A DNA stretch of 64,000 nt, from NCBI RefSeq assembly GCF_000695095.2, contig NZ_CP011454.1, forward strand, positions 3,906,001 to 3,970,000. Reading direction: 5' to 3'. The position numbers and the translations under genes are program-made. The stretch is from Gemmatimonas phototrophica (lineage in GTDB: Bacteria; Gemmatimonadota; Gemmatimonadetes; Gemmatimonadales; Gemmatimonadaceae). Positions 52,684 through 61,217 of this stretch are shown one piece after another. Numbering within the stretch: position 1 is the stretch's first letter; each line of letters opens with the position of its first letter. A model generated the notes under the pieces. That model saw only the letters and a list, made by a program, of their open reading frames with translations, did no database searches and was not told the origin of the DNA.

Positions 52684-55065
52684 TCACGGCACCAACGGGA
52701 CAGCGAAGAAGCTCTTCGCACGCCACGATGGACGCGTCGCGCGATTGGCCACCCGTAACGCCAAATCGGCGTACATGGCGTTGAAGCGGGCCGCCGTCTC
52801 GAAGTTGACCGGCTGCGTAGTGTCGTCCGAGAGCTTGTGATAGTGGTCGCGAACCCACGCCTGCCAGATCGTGGCTTCGGGCGTACCCGGTGTATATCCG
52901 ACCTTGAACGCCAGCGCCGGTATGCCGCGCCGAATAAAGCTGTACTGATCGCTGCGCACAAACCGGTTTTCCTGCGGCTCCGGGTCGGGGAGTACGGCAA
53001 TCCCCCGCTCTCTCACCACGGCGTCGAGATCGTCGGCCAGATCCGATTCCTCGTACCCGTATGCGAAGACGCCCTTGAGCGGGATGAGCGGCAGAAACAT
53101 GTCGGTGTTGAGATTGGCCACGATGGTGCTGGTGCCGAGCGACGGATGCGCGGCGAACCAACGCGACCCCAGCAACCCCTTTTCCTCGGCCGTCACGGCG
53201 ACAAACGCCAGCGTCCGCTTGTTGCCACCGCGCTGCGCAACGAGCCGGGCGGTTTCCATGAGTGTGGCAGCCCCGGACGCGTTATCCATGGCGCCGTTGA
53301 AGATGCTGTCACCGGTGAGCACCGGGCCCTTGAAGGTGCCCACGTGATCGCTGTGCGCCGAATACACCACCACCTCGTGGCGCAGCGCCGGATCGGTGCC
53401 GGGAATGATCCCGACCACATTGGGTGACGTGAGCGTACGCCGGTGGGTTGGCAGCGTGGCCTGCAGCGACGTGGTCAAGGCACCCGTGGGCAGTGGATCG
53501 CCACGACTGGCCCGGGCGGCCACACTGTCCCACACCAATGCACTGCCCGCAAAGAGCCGCGGAATCAGTGCGGGATTGATGGTACCGCCCACCCGTTGGC
53601 CACGGGCATCATCCAACAGGCTGTCGGCAAGCGAAAGACTCGACGTGGCGCCGGCGCCGTTGCCCCACACGCCGGCACTGCCAATGGCAATGATGCCGAC
53701 GGCGCCGGCGTCACGCATGGCCGCCCAGCGATTGCGGGAGCCGTGCGCCTGCAGGGCCGGCGACAGACCGTTTGGCACTCCCGCCATGTGCACCACGATC
53801 TTGCCCCGGAGGTCGAGCCCGTTCAGATCGTCCACGCCGGCCTGCGGCAAGGAGAGTCCGTAGCCAGCAAATACCAGGGGCGCATCAACGTTGCCGGTGG
53901 CCGGGCGCGGCGTAAGCCGAAGATCACGACCGAGCACCAACGGCGTACTCCCAGTGGGCGTGCGCAGCGCCAGCTGCACCCGAGGCTGATCAAGCGTGAC
54001 TTCAACAAACGGGATGCGCTGAAACCAGCCGTCCGTTCCCGATGGTGTCAAACCAGCCGCCGCGAACTGCTGCGCGATATACCGGGCCGCACTTTCGTGA
54101 CCGGGCGACCCTGTGTCGCGTCCCTTGAGCGAATCGTGCGCCAGCACTTGCACATGGCGCCACCATTCGGTGGCTGGGGGCGCTGGAGGCGCGGGTGCGG
54201 CCGCCTCGGTCGCCAGGCGATTCTCCAACGCCACTCGAGAACTGACGGCCAATCGCTTGCACCCCTGCGCGTCAATAAGCGTGCCCTTGGCCACCCGTTC
54301 CCACAGCTGCGCGGCCCCGGGATGCGGCATCACCAGCAGGTCACAGGGCATCGTCTCAAACAACGCATGCGCCTTACGGAAATCCTGCACACCGGTGGAG
54401 TAGGTGCGACTGTCCGTGTACCGAAAGCCGTTCGCCGAAATCGGCGTCTGACTGTCCGCGTACACGACATCGACGCACGTGCTACCGTCGCAAGAGCGCC
54501 AGCTCCACGACGTACCACCGGGCGTGTGACCTCCGGTGAAATGCGCCGTGAGCGCCAGCCGTCCCACTTGCACCACTTCGCCGTCGCGCAGCACCCGTAC
54601 GCGCGGGACAGCTGGGAACGGGGCGTTCAAGCCGAACTGCGGATCATCCTCGAGCGCCGCCCCCGCCATGAGCCAGCGGGCGCTGGGCGCACTGGCGGCC
54701 ACGGTGGCGCCGCTGAGGCGGGCCAGCATGGCAATACCACCGGCATGATCGTTGTGCGCGTGTGAGTTCACGATGAGCTTCACATCGCTCAACTTGAAGC
54801 CGAGGGCCTCGATGTTGCGGCGAATCAGCGGCGCCGACTCCGGCAGTGCGCCATCCAGCAGCACATGGCCATCTGGGGAGGTGACCAGCAGGGCCGCGAG
54901 TCCGTTGGTCCCGACGTAGTACGTATTCCCGAACAGCTTGAGCGGTTCATGTGGCGTGTTCCATTCGGCACACGAGGCGCAATTCGGCGTGGGGGGCACC
55001 ACATCGCGATCCTGCGCCGCAGCACCGGCGGGGAGCAGCAACGCAAACAACAGGAGCATCCTCAT
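52684..55065 (-). CDS. Secreted fusion: subclass B3 metallo-beta-lactamase domain + M28 aminopeptidase domain
   Basis: A 793-residue exported protein (signal ending GAAAQ, about 18). Residues 30-285 are a complete subclass B3 metallo-beta-lactamase. Its zinc ligands are all present: SHAHNDHAGG (His102, His104, Asp106, His107), His180 in GGHTPGGTSWSW and His248 in MPHPGAAQ, plus B3 phrases LFGNTYYVGTNG and VYADSQTPIS. A Pro/Ala linker (about 286-299) leads to an M28 peptidase (about 300-775) with a PA-like insert and the co-catalytic zinc set: His571 in SAHSDHVG, Asp594 in MDNASG, Glu627/628 in AEEKGLLGS, Asp655 in NTDMF and His743 in YHKLSDD. One uninterrupted frame encodes both. It may open a beta-lactam or other amide and then trim peptides. 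It is last in a seven-gene co-directional run. Confidence 0.93.
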   Translation of the reverse strand: MRMLLLFALLLPAGAAAQDRDVVPPTPNCASCAEWNTPHEPLKLFGNTYYVGTNGLAALLVTSPDGHVLLDGALPESAPLIRRNIEALGFKLSDVKLIVNSHAHNDHAGGIAMLARLSGATVAASAPSARWLMAGAALEDDPQFGLNAPFPAVPRVRVLRDGEVVQVGRLALTAHFTGGHTPGGTSWSWRSCDGSTCVDVVYADSQTPISANGFRYTDSRTYSTGVQDFRKAHALFETMPCDLLVMPHPGAAQLWERVAKGTLIDAQGCKRLAVSSRVALENRLATEAAAPAPPAPPATEWWRHVQVLAHDSLKGRDTGSPGHESAARYIAQQFAAAGLTPSGTDGWFQRIPFVEVTLDQPRVQLALRTPTGSTPLVLGRDLRLTPRPATGNVDAPLVFAGYGLSLPQAGVDDLNGLDLRGKIVVHMAGVPNGLSPALQAHGSRNRWAAMRDAGAVGIIAIGSAGVWGNGAGATSSLSLADSLLDDARGQRVGGTINPALIPRLFAGSALVWDSVAARASRGDPLPTGALTTSLQATLPTHRRTLTSPNVVGIIPGTDPALRHEVVVYSAHSDHVGTFKGPVLTGDSIFNGAMDNASGAATLMETARLVAQRGGNKRTLAFVAVTAEEKGLLGSRWFAAHPSLGTSTIVANLNTDMFLPLIPLKGVFAYGYEESDLADDLDAVVRERGIAVLPDPEPQENRFVRSDQYSFIRRGIPALAFKVGYTPGTPEATIWQAWVRDHYHKLSDDTTQPVNFETAARFNAMYADLALRVANRATRPSWRAKSFFAVPLVP

Positions 55066-55090
55066 AAACTCGCTCGGGAATGAAGTGTGC

Positions 55091-55615
55091 TTACAGACTC
55101 GGCTGATACAGCATTACGGGATCGAGGCCAGGCGCTGAGGTCACCAGCGCATCGGCGCGGTACCCCAATGATTCGACCACGCGAATGGATGCCACATTTC
55201 CCGGTGCCACAATGGCAACGACGCGAGGCAGCTGCAGCGTCTCGCGGGCATACTGCAATACACCGGCGACGGCCTCACGGGCATATCCCGCGCCCCGGGC
55301 CTCGGGGACGAGGGCATACCCCACGTCCACGTCGTCCAGCGTTGGGCGCTTGAGCAGCCCACAGGTGCCAATGGGTACGCCGCCATCGCGATGTTCCACG
55401 CACCACAGTCCGAAGTTGTTTGCCTCGTAGGAGGCCAACGGACCGAAATCGAGATACTGGCGGGCGTCGGCTTCCGTCCGCACACCACGGTCCCCGATGT
55501 GCAGCAGGAAGGCGGGGTCATTCAGCAACGCGACGAGAAATGGCGCATCTTCGTACGTGAAGCGACGGAGCCGTAATCGTGCCGTGGTGATCACGACTCC
55601 GTCGACGATGCTCAT
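55091..55615 (-). CDS. GNAT-family N-acetyltransferase (RimJ/RimL-like)
   Basis: A 174-residue protein opening TARLRLRRFTYEDAPFLVALL, the RimJ/RimL-type start. The acetyl-CoA motif is around VDVGYALVPEARGAGYAREAV, and the C-terminal part NVASIRVVESLGYRAD completes the fold. It would acetylate an amino group of a small molecule or protein N-terminus; the substrate is unknown. The gene begins 1 bp after the stop of the upstream hypothetical gene and ends 25 bp before the metallo-beta-lactamase/M28 gene, so cotranscription is likely. Confidence 0.9.
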   Translation of the reverse strand: MSIVDGVVITTARLRLRRFTYEDAPFLVALLNDPAFLLHIGDRGVRTEADARQYLDFGPLASYEANNFGLWCVEHRDGGVPIGTCGLLKRPTLDDVDVGYALVPEARGAGYAREAVAGVLQYARETLQLPRVVAIVAPGNVASIRVVESLGYRADALVTSAPGLDPVMLYQPSL

Positions 55616-55616
55616 A

Positions 55617-56075
55617 TCATCCCTGCGCTGCCTTGGCCGCTGCGAGATGGGCCTGCACGCGCTTGCGGAACCGTTCGGCGATCAGTCGCCCCAGGTCGGT
55701 CTCTTTGGCCACCCATTCGGCGTTGCGAAACGCCAACGGATTGCCGATGTGCTGGCGATACTGGTCCAGCCACGGTTCGATGCGCGTGAACAGCAATAGC
55801 CCTTCGCCACTGCTTTCCATCATGAACTCCCCATGCATTACGCCGTGGCGGGCCATGGAGTAGACCATTTCCCAGTAGGTGGAGCACTGACGGAACGCCG
55901 CATTGAGTGGATGCTCCGGCTTGGTGACTGCCAGCACGTCGTCCCAACTGGCAGGGAGAAACCGGGCGACTACCGCGGTCCGTGATTCGCGCATGACCGC
56001 TTCACGGCGCAGGTCGTAGAGCTTGATCGCCAGGTCGGCGTCGTGATGATCCGGATGTTTCTTCTTGGGAGGCAC
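55617..56075 (-). CDS. Conserved-looking protein of unknown function
   Basis: A 152-residue soluble, helical, charged protein that opens with a basic/His segment (PPKKKHPDHHDADLA). Tryptophan-rich phrases (PASWDDVLAV, YWEMVYSMARHGVMHGEFMM) and RNAEWVAKETDLGRLIAERF suggest a real fold, but I cannot name a family. There is no signal or membrane segment. It sits in the co-directional run between the VOC gene (18 bp gap) and the acetyltransferase (1 bp gap). Confidence 0.7.
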   Translation of the reverse strand: MPPKKKHPDHHDADLAIKLYDLRREAVMRESRTAVVARFLPASWDDVLAVTKPEHPLNAAFRQCSTYWEMVYSMARHGVMHGEFMMESSGEGLLLFTRIEPWLDQYRQHIGNPLAFRNAEWVAKETDLGRLIAERFRKRVQAHLAAAKAAQG

Positions 56076-56093
56076 AGTGCTGATGGACAGAGG

Positions 56094-56483
56094 TCAGATG
56101 GCGGACACAAGGAGTTCACGGAACTGTACCACGTTGCCTTCCGGATCGCAGGCGTTGCAGGCGCGGAACCGCCGGGAGGTGAACTCCCGCTCGGGGGGAA
56201 AGACGAACCCTCCCAGCAGAGGGGCCATGTCTCGGGCCTTGGCCAAACTCCCGACCACGAAGAATGGCTTGATGGCCGTGTCTTCCCGCGGCTCAGGAGC
56301 CGCCCCCGACGCCGCCGGCGCCAGCACCTGAGGCGGCACCCCATGAATGACCAGTTCGGTACGATCTGAGGCGATGACCCGCAGCCCCGGCTCGACATAC
56401 ACCGGGGACATGGTGAGGATCACTTCGTAGAATCGCGCGACACGGTCCACGTTGGCCGCGAAGATGACGGCACCATTGTTCAT
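56094..56483 (-). CDS. VOC (glyoxalase/bleomycin-resistance) superfamily protein
   Basis: A 129-residue protein with a single VOC fold: the opening GAVIFAANVDRVARFYEVIL is typical, and the closing NACDPEGNVVQFREL matches the second metal-ligand strand. VOC proteins bind metals and small substrates; isomerase, lyase, dioxygenase or drug-binding roles are all possible. Its ATG overlaps the stop of the large amidohydrolase gene by four bases (56480-56483), implying coupled translation with it. Confidence 0.87.
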   Translation of the reverse strand: MNNGAVIFAANVDRVARFYEVILTMSPVYVEPGLRVIASDRTELVIHGVPPQVLAPAASGAAPEPREDTAIKPFFVVGSLAKARDMAPLLGGFVFPPEREFTSRRFRACNACDPEGNVVQFRELLVSAI

Positions 56484-59400
56484 CGAGGATCCTTCTTGTC
56501 GTGGTGCTCAACTTTTTTGCGATTCTGCTGCAGCATGTCGTCGTTCACCCAGTACGTTGGTCCAAACGGCACGGCTTTCGGCCAGATCTGATCGAGGGAC
56601 ATGGCATCATAGAGCATACCGCCCTTCATCACCAGTTGCGCGTCGGCCGTGCTCCGAATGTTCTCGAGTGGGTTGCCGTTGAGCACAAGCAGATCGGCGA
56701 CCTTGCCCACGCTCAGGCTTCCCAGATCCTTGTCGGCGCCAAGGAATCGAGCGCCGTGCATGGTGGCCACTTCCAGTGCGCCGTGATTTCCGAGCGCTGA
56801 GGCGCCCATCCACAGCTCCCAATGCGGGGCCAGACCATGATGCTCGCCGTGACTGCCCAGCGCACCCCAGCCCCCTTCGGCGATGATGTCGGCCATGGCC
56901 TGCGCGATAAAGGGGAAAGAGTAGTCGGTGGCGGGACGCAGGATACGGGTGCGCGTGTGCGGCACCAGCGCCCGCCACGGGAACCATTTCCGCTGCTTGG
57001 CATCCTTCCAGACATCCGACTCCTGGAACCAGTACTCAATGCTCCAGGGCCCCGGACCGGCAACCACGAGCGTTGGTGAATACGTGGCACCAGCTTTACC
57101 AAGAAACTTCGCGCCATCGCTGTACAGGGGGAGCTCGCTGAAGGCATGCTCCCATCCGGTCTGGCCGTCCATGATGAAGCCAAGGTTCTCGAAGAAGAAC
57201 CCGCCTTCGGAGGTGAGGTTGGCGCCCACCGTGCGAGCCGCGTCGGCCATCCATTGGCGTTGATCGCGCCGCGGTTGTGCGTATTGCTTGATGGCGGTGG
57301 CCCCCCACGACACCATTTTGGTCACGGCCGCGAGTGCATCCCGCGGATTGTTGATTTCGTTCGCGCGCGCGCCGTCGCCAGCCGTGATGTTGTCCCCCGT
57401 ACTGAAGCCGCGGGGACCAATGATCTCGCCCACCTCAACCAGTTCGGCGGTGGGAAACATGTTCTGGCTGTACATCGACACATCCATCGTGGTGGTCACA
57501 CCATACGCAAGATAGATGGCCTGCTCGAAGTCGTGCCGCGGACGCATGCCACGCCACTCGCGGTAGTGGTGGGAGTGCATATCCACCAGCCCCGGCATGA
57601 TGGTCTTTCCGGTCGCGTTCACCACGCGATCCACACCGGTTGTGCTGCATGTTCCCACACAGGTGATGCGGCTGCCCGTGACGACCACGGTTCCGTTCTC
57701 AATCACCTGACGATTGTCCATGGTGATGATGCGCGCGTTGGTCAATGCCACCGACCCCGTGGGGACGGCACGCGGCGCCGACAGACGCATGGTCAGCGTA
57801 TCGGTTTTTCCGGTGGTCACGTCATGCACGAAGTGCAACGCACCGCTCGCGTATTCGAGCATGGTTCCCGTGCGCCAGCGTGGGAATAACCCGCCATCGC
57901 GGGTGAGCGACGTGACCGGAATCTGCCCGCGTCGCTTCTCAATGCGCGGAATCGCGCTCCCCACGCCGCCCCACACCATGGGCGTGACGTACACGTTGTC
58001 CCCTTCCTGGAAGGCCAGCCACGCGCCATCGGGAGAGGGCAAGATTTCATCGGCATTGGGGAGCACCACATGATCGCGCAGATCGGTGCCGTTGGATGCC
58101 ACACTGCGGAGCGTGGTACCACGCACGCCCGTACGTTGCTCCGGCCAGAAGATGCGCCCCTCTGGGCCCACCGACGGTCGTGGCAGCTGGCGACGTGCTT
58201 CGCCCCCCACGGACGTGCCCGATGGGCGATTGATGGTGGCGAGCACCACACCAGTGTCTCCGCCCGCTGCCACGGCGTCAAAGCGCGTGATGTCGTACCA
58301 CACGTTGTGCGTCATGGTGCGGCCGCGGGCCGTGGCGCCTTCGCCGCGCGCCACAATGACGAACCGCCCGTCGGCGCTCCACACGGGGTCGGTGTAGTCA
58401 CCGGGATCGCGCGACAACCGCTGCGGCGTACCACCCACCGACGGCACCTTCCACACGTGTCCGCGCGCGCTGTCATCCCAGGTGACAAACGTGATGAACC
58501 GCCCGTCGGGGCTCCATGACGGCGCAAACTCCAGCGGACCAAAGGCGGCCGGCGTGAGACGGCGCGGCGTTCCCGCGACACCGTCCTGCACATGGACGCG
58601 ACCCAGCGCCTGAAACGCCAGGCGCTTCCCGTCGGGGCTGCTGGAAGACCATCGGAAGAACTTCGCCTGCACAGGATCATCGCTGAGGCGGAATTCCTTG
58701 CGCGCCATCTGCGAGATGGTGCGATGCACCGTCGCCGTGAAGGGAATGGTGCTCACGGCGCGCGTCGCCACATCCACCCGACGCACCTTGCCCCCCTGCA
58801 TCAGCACCAGGCTCTTGCCATCGGCCGCCCATTTGTAGCGCGGCAGCACCCCCAGCGTTTTCGAACCGCTCGCCGCCATGGGCTCAATGGGATCCATCAG
58901 CAATCGTTCGGCCCCCGTTTTGAGGTCGCGCAGCCACAACGAGGTGCGCGGTCCGAACTGATGCCCCTTGAATTCCAGCGTCCCGTCGGGAATGTGCCGG
59001 GCAAACGCCAACCATCGCCCATCGGGAGAGATCTCCGGTGCGGCCCCGCCCCCGCTCGAAAAGCGCGACGCGGCGGCATCGCCGGTTTCGCCGTTGGTGA
59101 TGTCCACGATCTCACCATTGGCGAAGGTGAAGCGCCGCAGCTGCTGCGCCCCGCCCACCGGCTCGCGAGGTTCCACGGGCATGGAGACGTGGTAATACAG
59201 GTGCTTCCCATCCGGTGACACGCTCGGCCACGACGGAGCGCCATTCACGCCGCCCGTACCGGCCGCCACCAACGGCACACCCGACCCCCCATCCTTGTGG
59301 TACATCCACAATCCGCCCGCCGGCGCCGCCCCCTCTCCACCACCGCGCCCGCCTTTGCGCACCACGATGAATCGCCCATCCGGGGTCCACGCGGGCTCGA

Positions 59401-59836
59401 AGGCCGTTGCGTTGAGATCCGTGAACACCGGGCGCGGGTTGCTGCCGTCGGCGTTCATCACCCAGAGATTGTACTGCCCGCGGCGATCGGTGATAAACGC
59501 AATCGTTTTGCCGTCGGGCGAAATACGGGGCTGCATGTTGAGTGCGACGCCAGTGTTCTGCGTGAGCACTGTGGCTGCACCACCAGTACTCGGCATGCGA
59601 TACACATGACCGAGCAAGTCGAACACCAGCCAGCTCCCATCGGCGGAGATGTCCACCGACATCCACGTCCCCTCACTGGTGGTGAAGTCGATATCTCGCG
59701 TCGTGCCACGCGCCTGCGTGACATCCCAGCGTGGCTCAGTGGCGGGCGCCTGCGCCACGAGGACGGGGGCGCTGCCTATCACCAGTGTTGACGTCACGAC
59801 GATGCGCAACGTGGTCGAGGCCAATCGAGTGGACAT
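56480..59836 (-). CDS. Secreted TolB/PD40-propeller amidohydrolase
   Basis: About 1118 residues from ATG 59836, which opens a signal peptide ending PVLVAQ; an upstream ATG at 59881 would overlap the preceding gene. Residues 50-650 form PD40/WD40-like propellers (MQPRISPDGKTIAFITDRRG, APSWPSVSPDGKHLYYHVSM, FAPSWSPDGRFITFVTWDD). Residues 720-1110 are a metal-dependent amidohydrolase: MPGLVDMHSHHYREW, the GATAIKQYAQPRRDQRQWM lysine segment, GALGSHGEHHGLAPHWELWM and the end SLSVGKVADLLVLNGNP. It probably cleaves peptides or amides outside the cytoplasm. The upstream neighbour is another amidohydrolase, 31 bp away. Confidence 0.9.
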   Translation of the reverse strand: MSTRLASTTLRIVVTSTLVIGSAPVLVAQAPATEPRWDVTQARGTTRDIDFTTSEGTWMSVDISADGSWLVFDLLGHVYRMPSTGGAATVLTQNTGVALNMQPRISPDGKTIAFITDRRGQYNLWVMNADGSNPRPVFTDLNATAFEPAWTPDGRFIVVRKGGRGGGEGAAPAGGLWMYHKDGGSGVPLVAAGTGGVNGAPSWPSVSPDGKHLYYHVSMPVEPREPVGGAQQLRRFTFANGEIVDITNGETGDAAASRFSSGGGAAPEISPDGRWLAFARHIPDGTLEFKGHQFGPRTSLWLRDLKTGAERLLMDPIEPMAASGSKTLGVLPRYKWAADGKSLVLMQGGKVRRVDVATRAVSTIPFTATVHRTISQMARKEFRLSDDPVQAKFFRWSSSSPDGKRLAFQALGRVHVQDGVAGTPRRLTPAAFGPLEFAPSWSPDGRFITFVTWDDSARGHVWKVPSVGGTPQRLSRDPGDYTDPVWSADGRFVIVARGEGATARGRTMTHNVWYDITRFDAVAAGGDTGVVLATINRPSGTSVGGEARRQLPRPSVGPEGRIFWPEQRTGVRGTTLRSVASNGTDLRDHVVLPNADEILPSPDGAWLAFQEGDNVYVTPMVWGGVGSAIPRIEKRRGQIPVTSLTRDGGLFPRWRTGTMLEYASGALHFVHDVTTGKTDTLTMRLSAPRAVPTGSVALTNARIITMDNRQVIENGTVVVTGSRITCVGTCSTTGVDRVVNATGKTIMPGLVDMHSHHYREWRGMRPRHDFEQAIYLAYGVTTTMDVSMYSQNMFPTAELVEVGEIIGPRGFSTGDNITAGDGARANEINNPRDALAAVTKMVSWGATAIKQYAQPRRDQRQWMADAARTVGANLTSEGGFFFENLGFIMDGQTGWEHAFSELPLYSDGAKFLGKAGATYSPTLVVAGPGPWSIEYWFQESDVWKDAKQRKWFPWRALVPHTRTRILRPATDYSFPFIAQAMADIIAEGGWGALGSHGEHHGLAPHWELWMGASALGNHGALEVATMHGARFLGADKDLGSLSVGKVADLLVLNGNPLENIRSTADAQLVMKGGMLYDAMSLDQIWPKAVPFGPTYWVNDDMLQQNRKKVEHHDKKDPR

Positions 59837-59867
59837 GGAGAGGGGAGTGGAGGGGGATGGCCAGCAA

Positions 59868-61217
59868 TCAGTGAGACGCATCGTGGCGGTGAATCACGCC
59901 ACCCTTCATGACAAAGCGTACGCGCTCAAGCGCGGTGATGTCCGCCAGTGGATCGCCGGGGACAGCAATCAGATCAGCCAGCTTCCCCGGGCGCAGCGTA
60001 CCAAGCTGGTCCTGCAACCCGAGAATCTCGGCGTTGAGCGCGGTGGCCGAGACGATGGCCGCCATTGGAGATTCCCCAAGCCGCACCCGCTCGCCAAACT
60101 CGCGGGCGTTCTGTCCGTGGGGGATGACCATGGCGTCGGTGCCAAAACCAATGGGTATCCCCGCCGCCAGCGCGCGACGAAAGCCGGCATCCTTGATGGC
60201 ACTGACCTGACGTGACCGCACCCGTTCGCTCTCGGGCACGGGGCTGTCAGGTCGATCAATCGCGGCCGATGTATACAACGTGGGCACGTAGAACGTGGCT
60301 CGGTTGGTCGCCTTGAGCAGTGCAATCGCTTCGTCGTCGAGATAGGATCCATGGTCCACCGTCCGAACGCCGGCGCGTATGGCGGCCTTGATGCCATCGG
60401 CCCCATGGGCGTGCGCCGCCGCTGGGCGCCCCCATCGACGGGCCTCGGTCACCGCCGCCTGAATCTCGGCATCCGAATACTGCTGGGCCCCCGGACTGAT
60501 CCCCTTGGACAGGACCGCGCCGGTGGCGAGAATCTTGATGTGATTGGCCCCCTGCTTGAGGTTGGTGCGCACGGCCTTCGTCACTTCGTCCGGCCCATCG
60601 GCGAGATTACGCACCATGGGGACCTCCACGTACGGACTGAACTGCCTGGCATCGCCCGCACCGCCCGTAGACGACACATAATTGCCGGCGACCAGCAATC
60701 GTGGGCCCACGACAAGCCCTTCGTCGATGGCGTTGCGCAATGCCACATCCACAAAGGGCCAGGTGGGCCCCATGTCGCGACAGGTGGTGAACCCCGCCAG
60801 CAGGGTAATGCGGGCATTGCGGGCGCCCCACAGCGCATCGTAAGCCGGCGTCGTCTTGAGCAGCCCGTCCTCCCAGTGCACCCGCTCATCACCCGTGAGA
60901 TGGGTATGCAGATCAATCAGTCCGGGGAGCAACGTCGCATTGCCGAGGTCGATGAGCTGGGCACCAGAGGGAACCGGCAGCGACGTACCGACAGCGGTGA
61001 TGCGCTCGCGCTCGATGCGCACCATGGCCGGCGACAGCACCGCTCCACCAGTGCCATCGATGAGTCGCGATGCGCGCAGCACAATGACCGTGGAAGCCGC
61101 GGGCGTCTGCGCGGCGGATTGTGCGGCCGCAGGGCGCGGGGCGCTGGACAGCATCGTCAGTACGCCCGCCGCGATGCCTGTTGCCACGCGCCCTGATCGA
61201 ACACGCGCGCGGACCAT
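59868..61217 (-). CDS. Secreted amidohydrolase (imidazolonepropionase/Xaa-Pro dipeptidase-like)
   Basis: A 449-residue exported enzyme (signal ending PAAAQ, about 33). The binuclear amidohydrolase set is visible: LLPGLIDLHTHLTGDERVHW (HxH), the probable carboxylated Lys in NHIKILATGAVLSKG, His in AAAHAHGADGI and VDHGSYLDDEA, and Asp in IGFGTDAMVIPHG. Relatives hydrolyse Xaa-Pro, Xaa-Arg or Xaa-Lys dipeptides. The start overlaps the stop of the upstream esterase gene by one base (TGATG). Function as a dipeptidase is inferred from family and context. Confidence 0.9.
   Translation of the reverse strand: MVRARVRSGRVATGIAAGVLTMLSSAPRPAAAQSAAQTPAASTVIVLRASRLIDGTGGAVLSPAMVRIERERITAVGTSLPVPSGAQLIDLGNATLLPGLIDLHTHLTGDERVHWEDGLLKTTPAYDALWGARNARITLLAGFTTCRDMGPTWPFVDVALRNAIDEGLVVGPRLLVAGNYVSSTGGAGDARQFSPYVEVPMVRNLADGPDEVTKAVRTNLKQGANHIKILATGAVLSKGISPGAQQYSDAEIQAAVTEARRWGRPAAAHAHGADGIKAAIRAGVRTVDHGSYLDDEAIALLKATNRATFYVPTLYTSAAIDRPDSPVPESERVRSRQVSAIKDAGFRRALAAGIPIGFGTDAMVIPHGQNAREFGERVRLGESPMAAIVSATALNAEILGLQDQLGTLRPGKLADLIAVPGDPLADITALERVRFVMKGGVIHRHDASH

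Noticed and set aside
53443-54765. Plus-strand open frame of 440 codons
   Set aside because: Antisense to the metallo-beta-lactamase/M28 gene. The composition is shadow-like.
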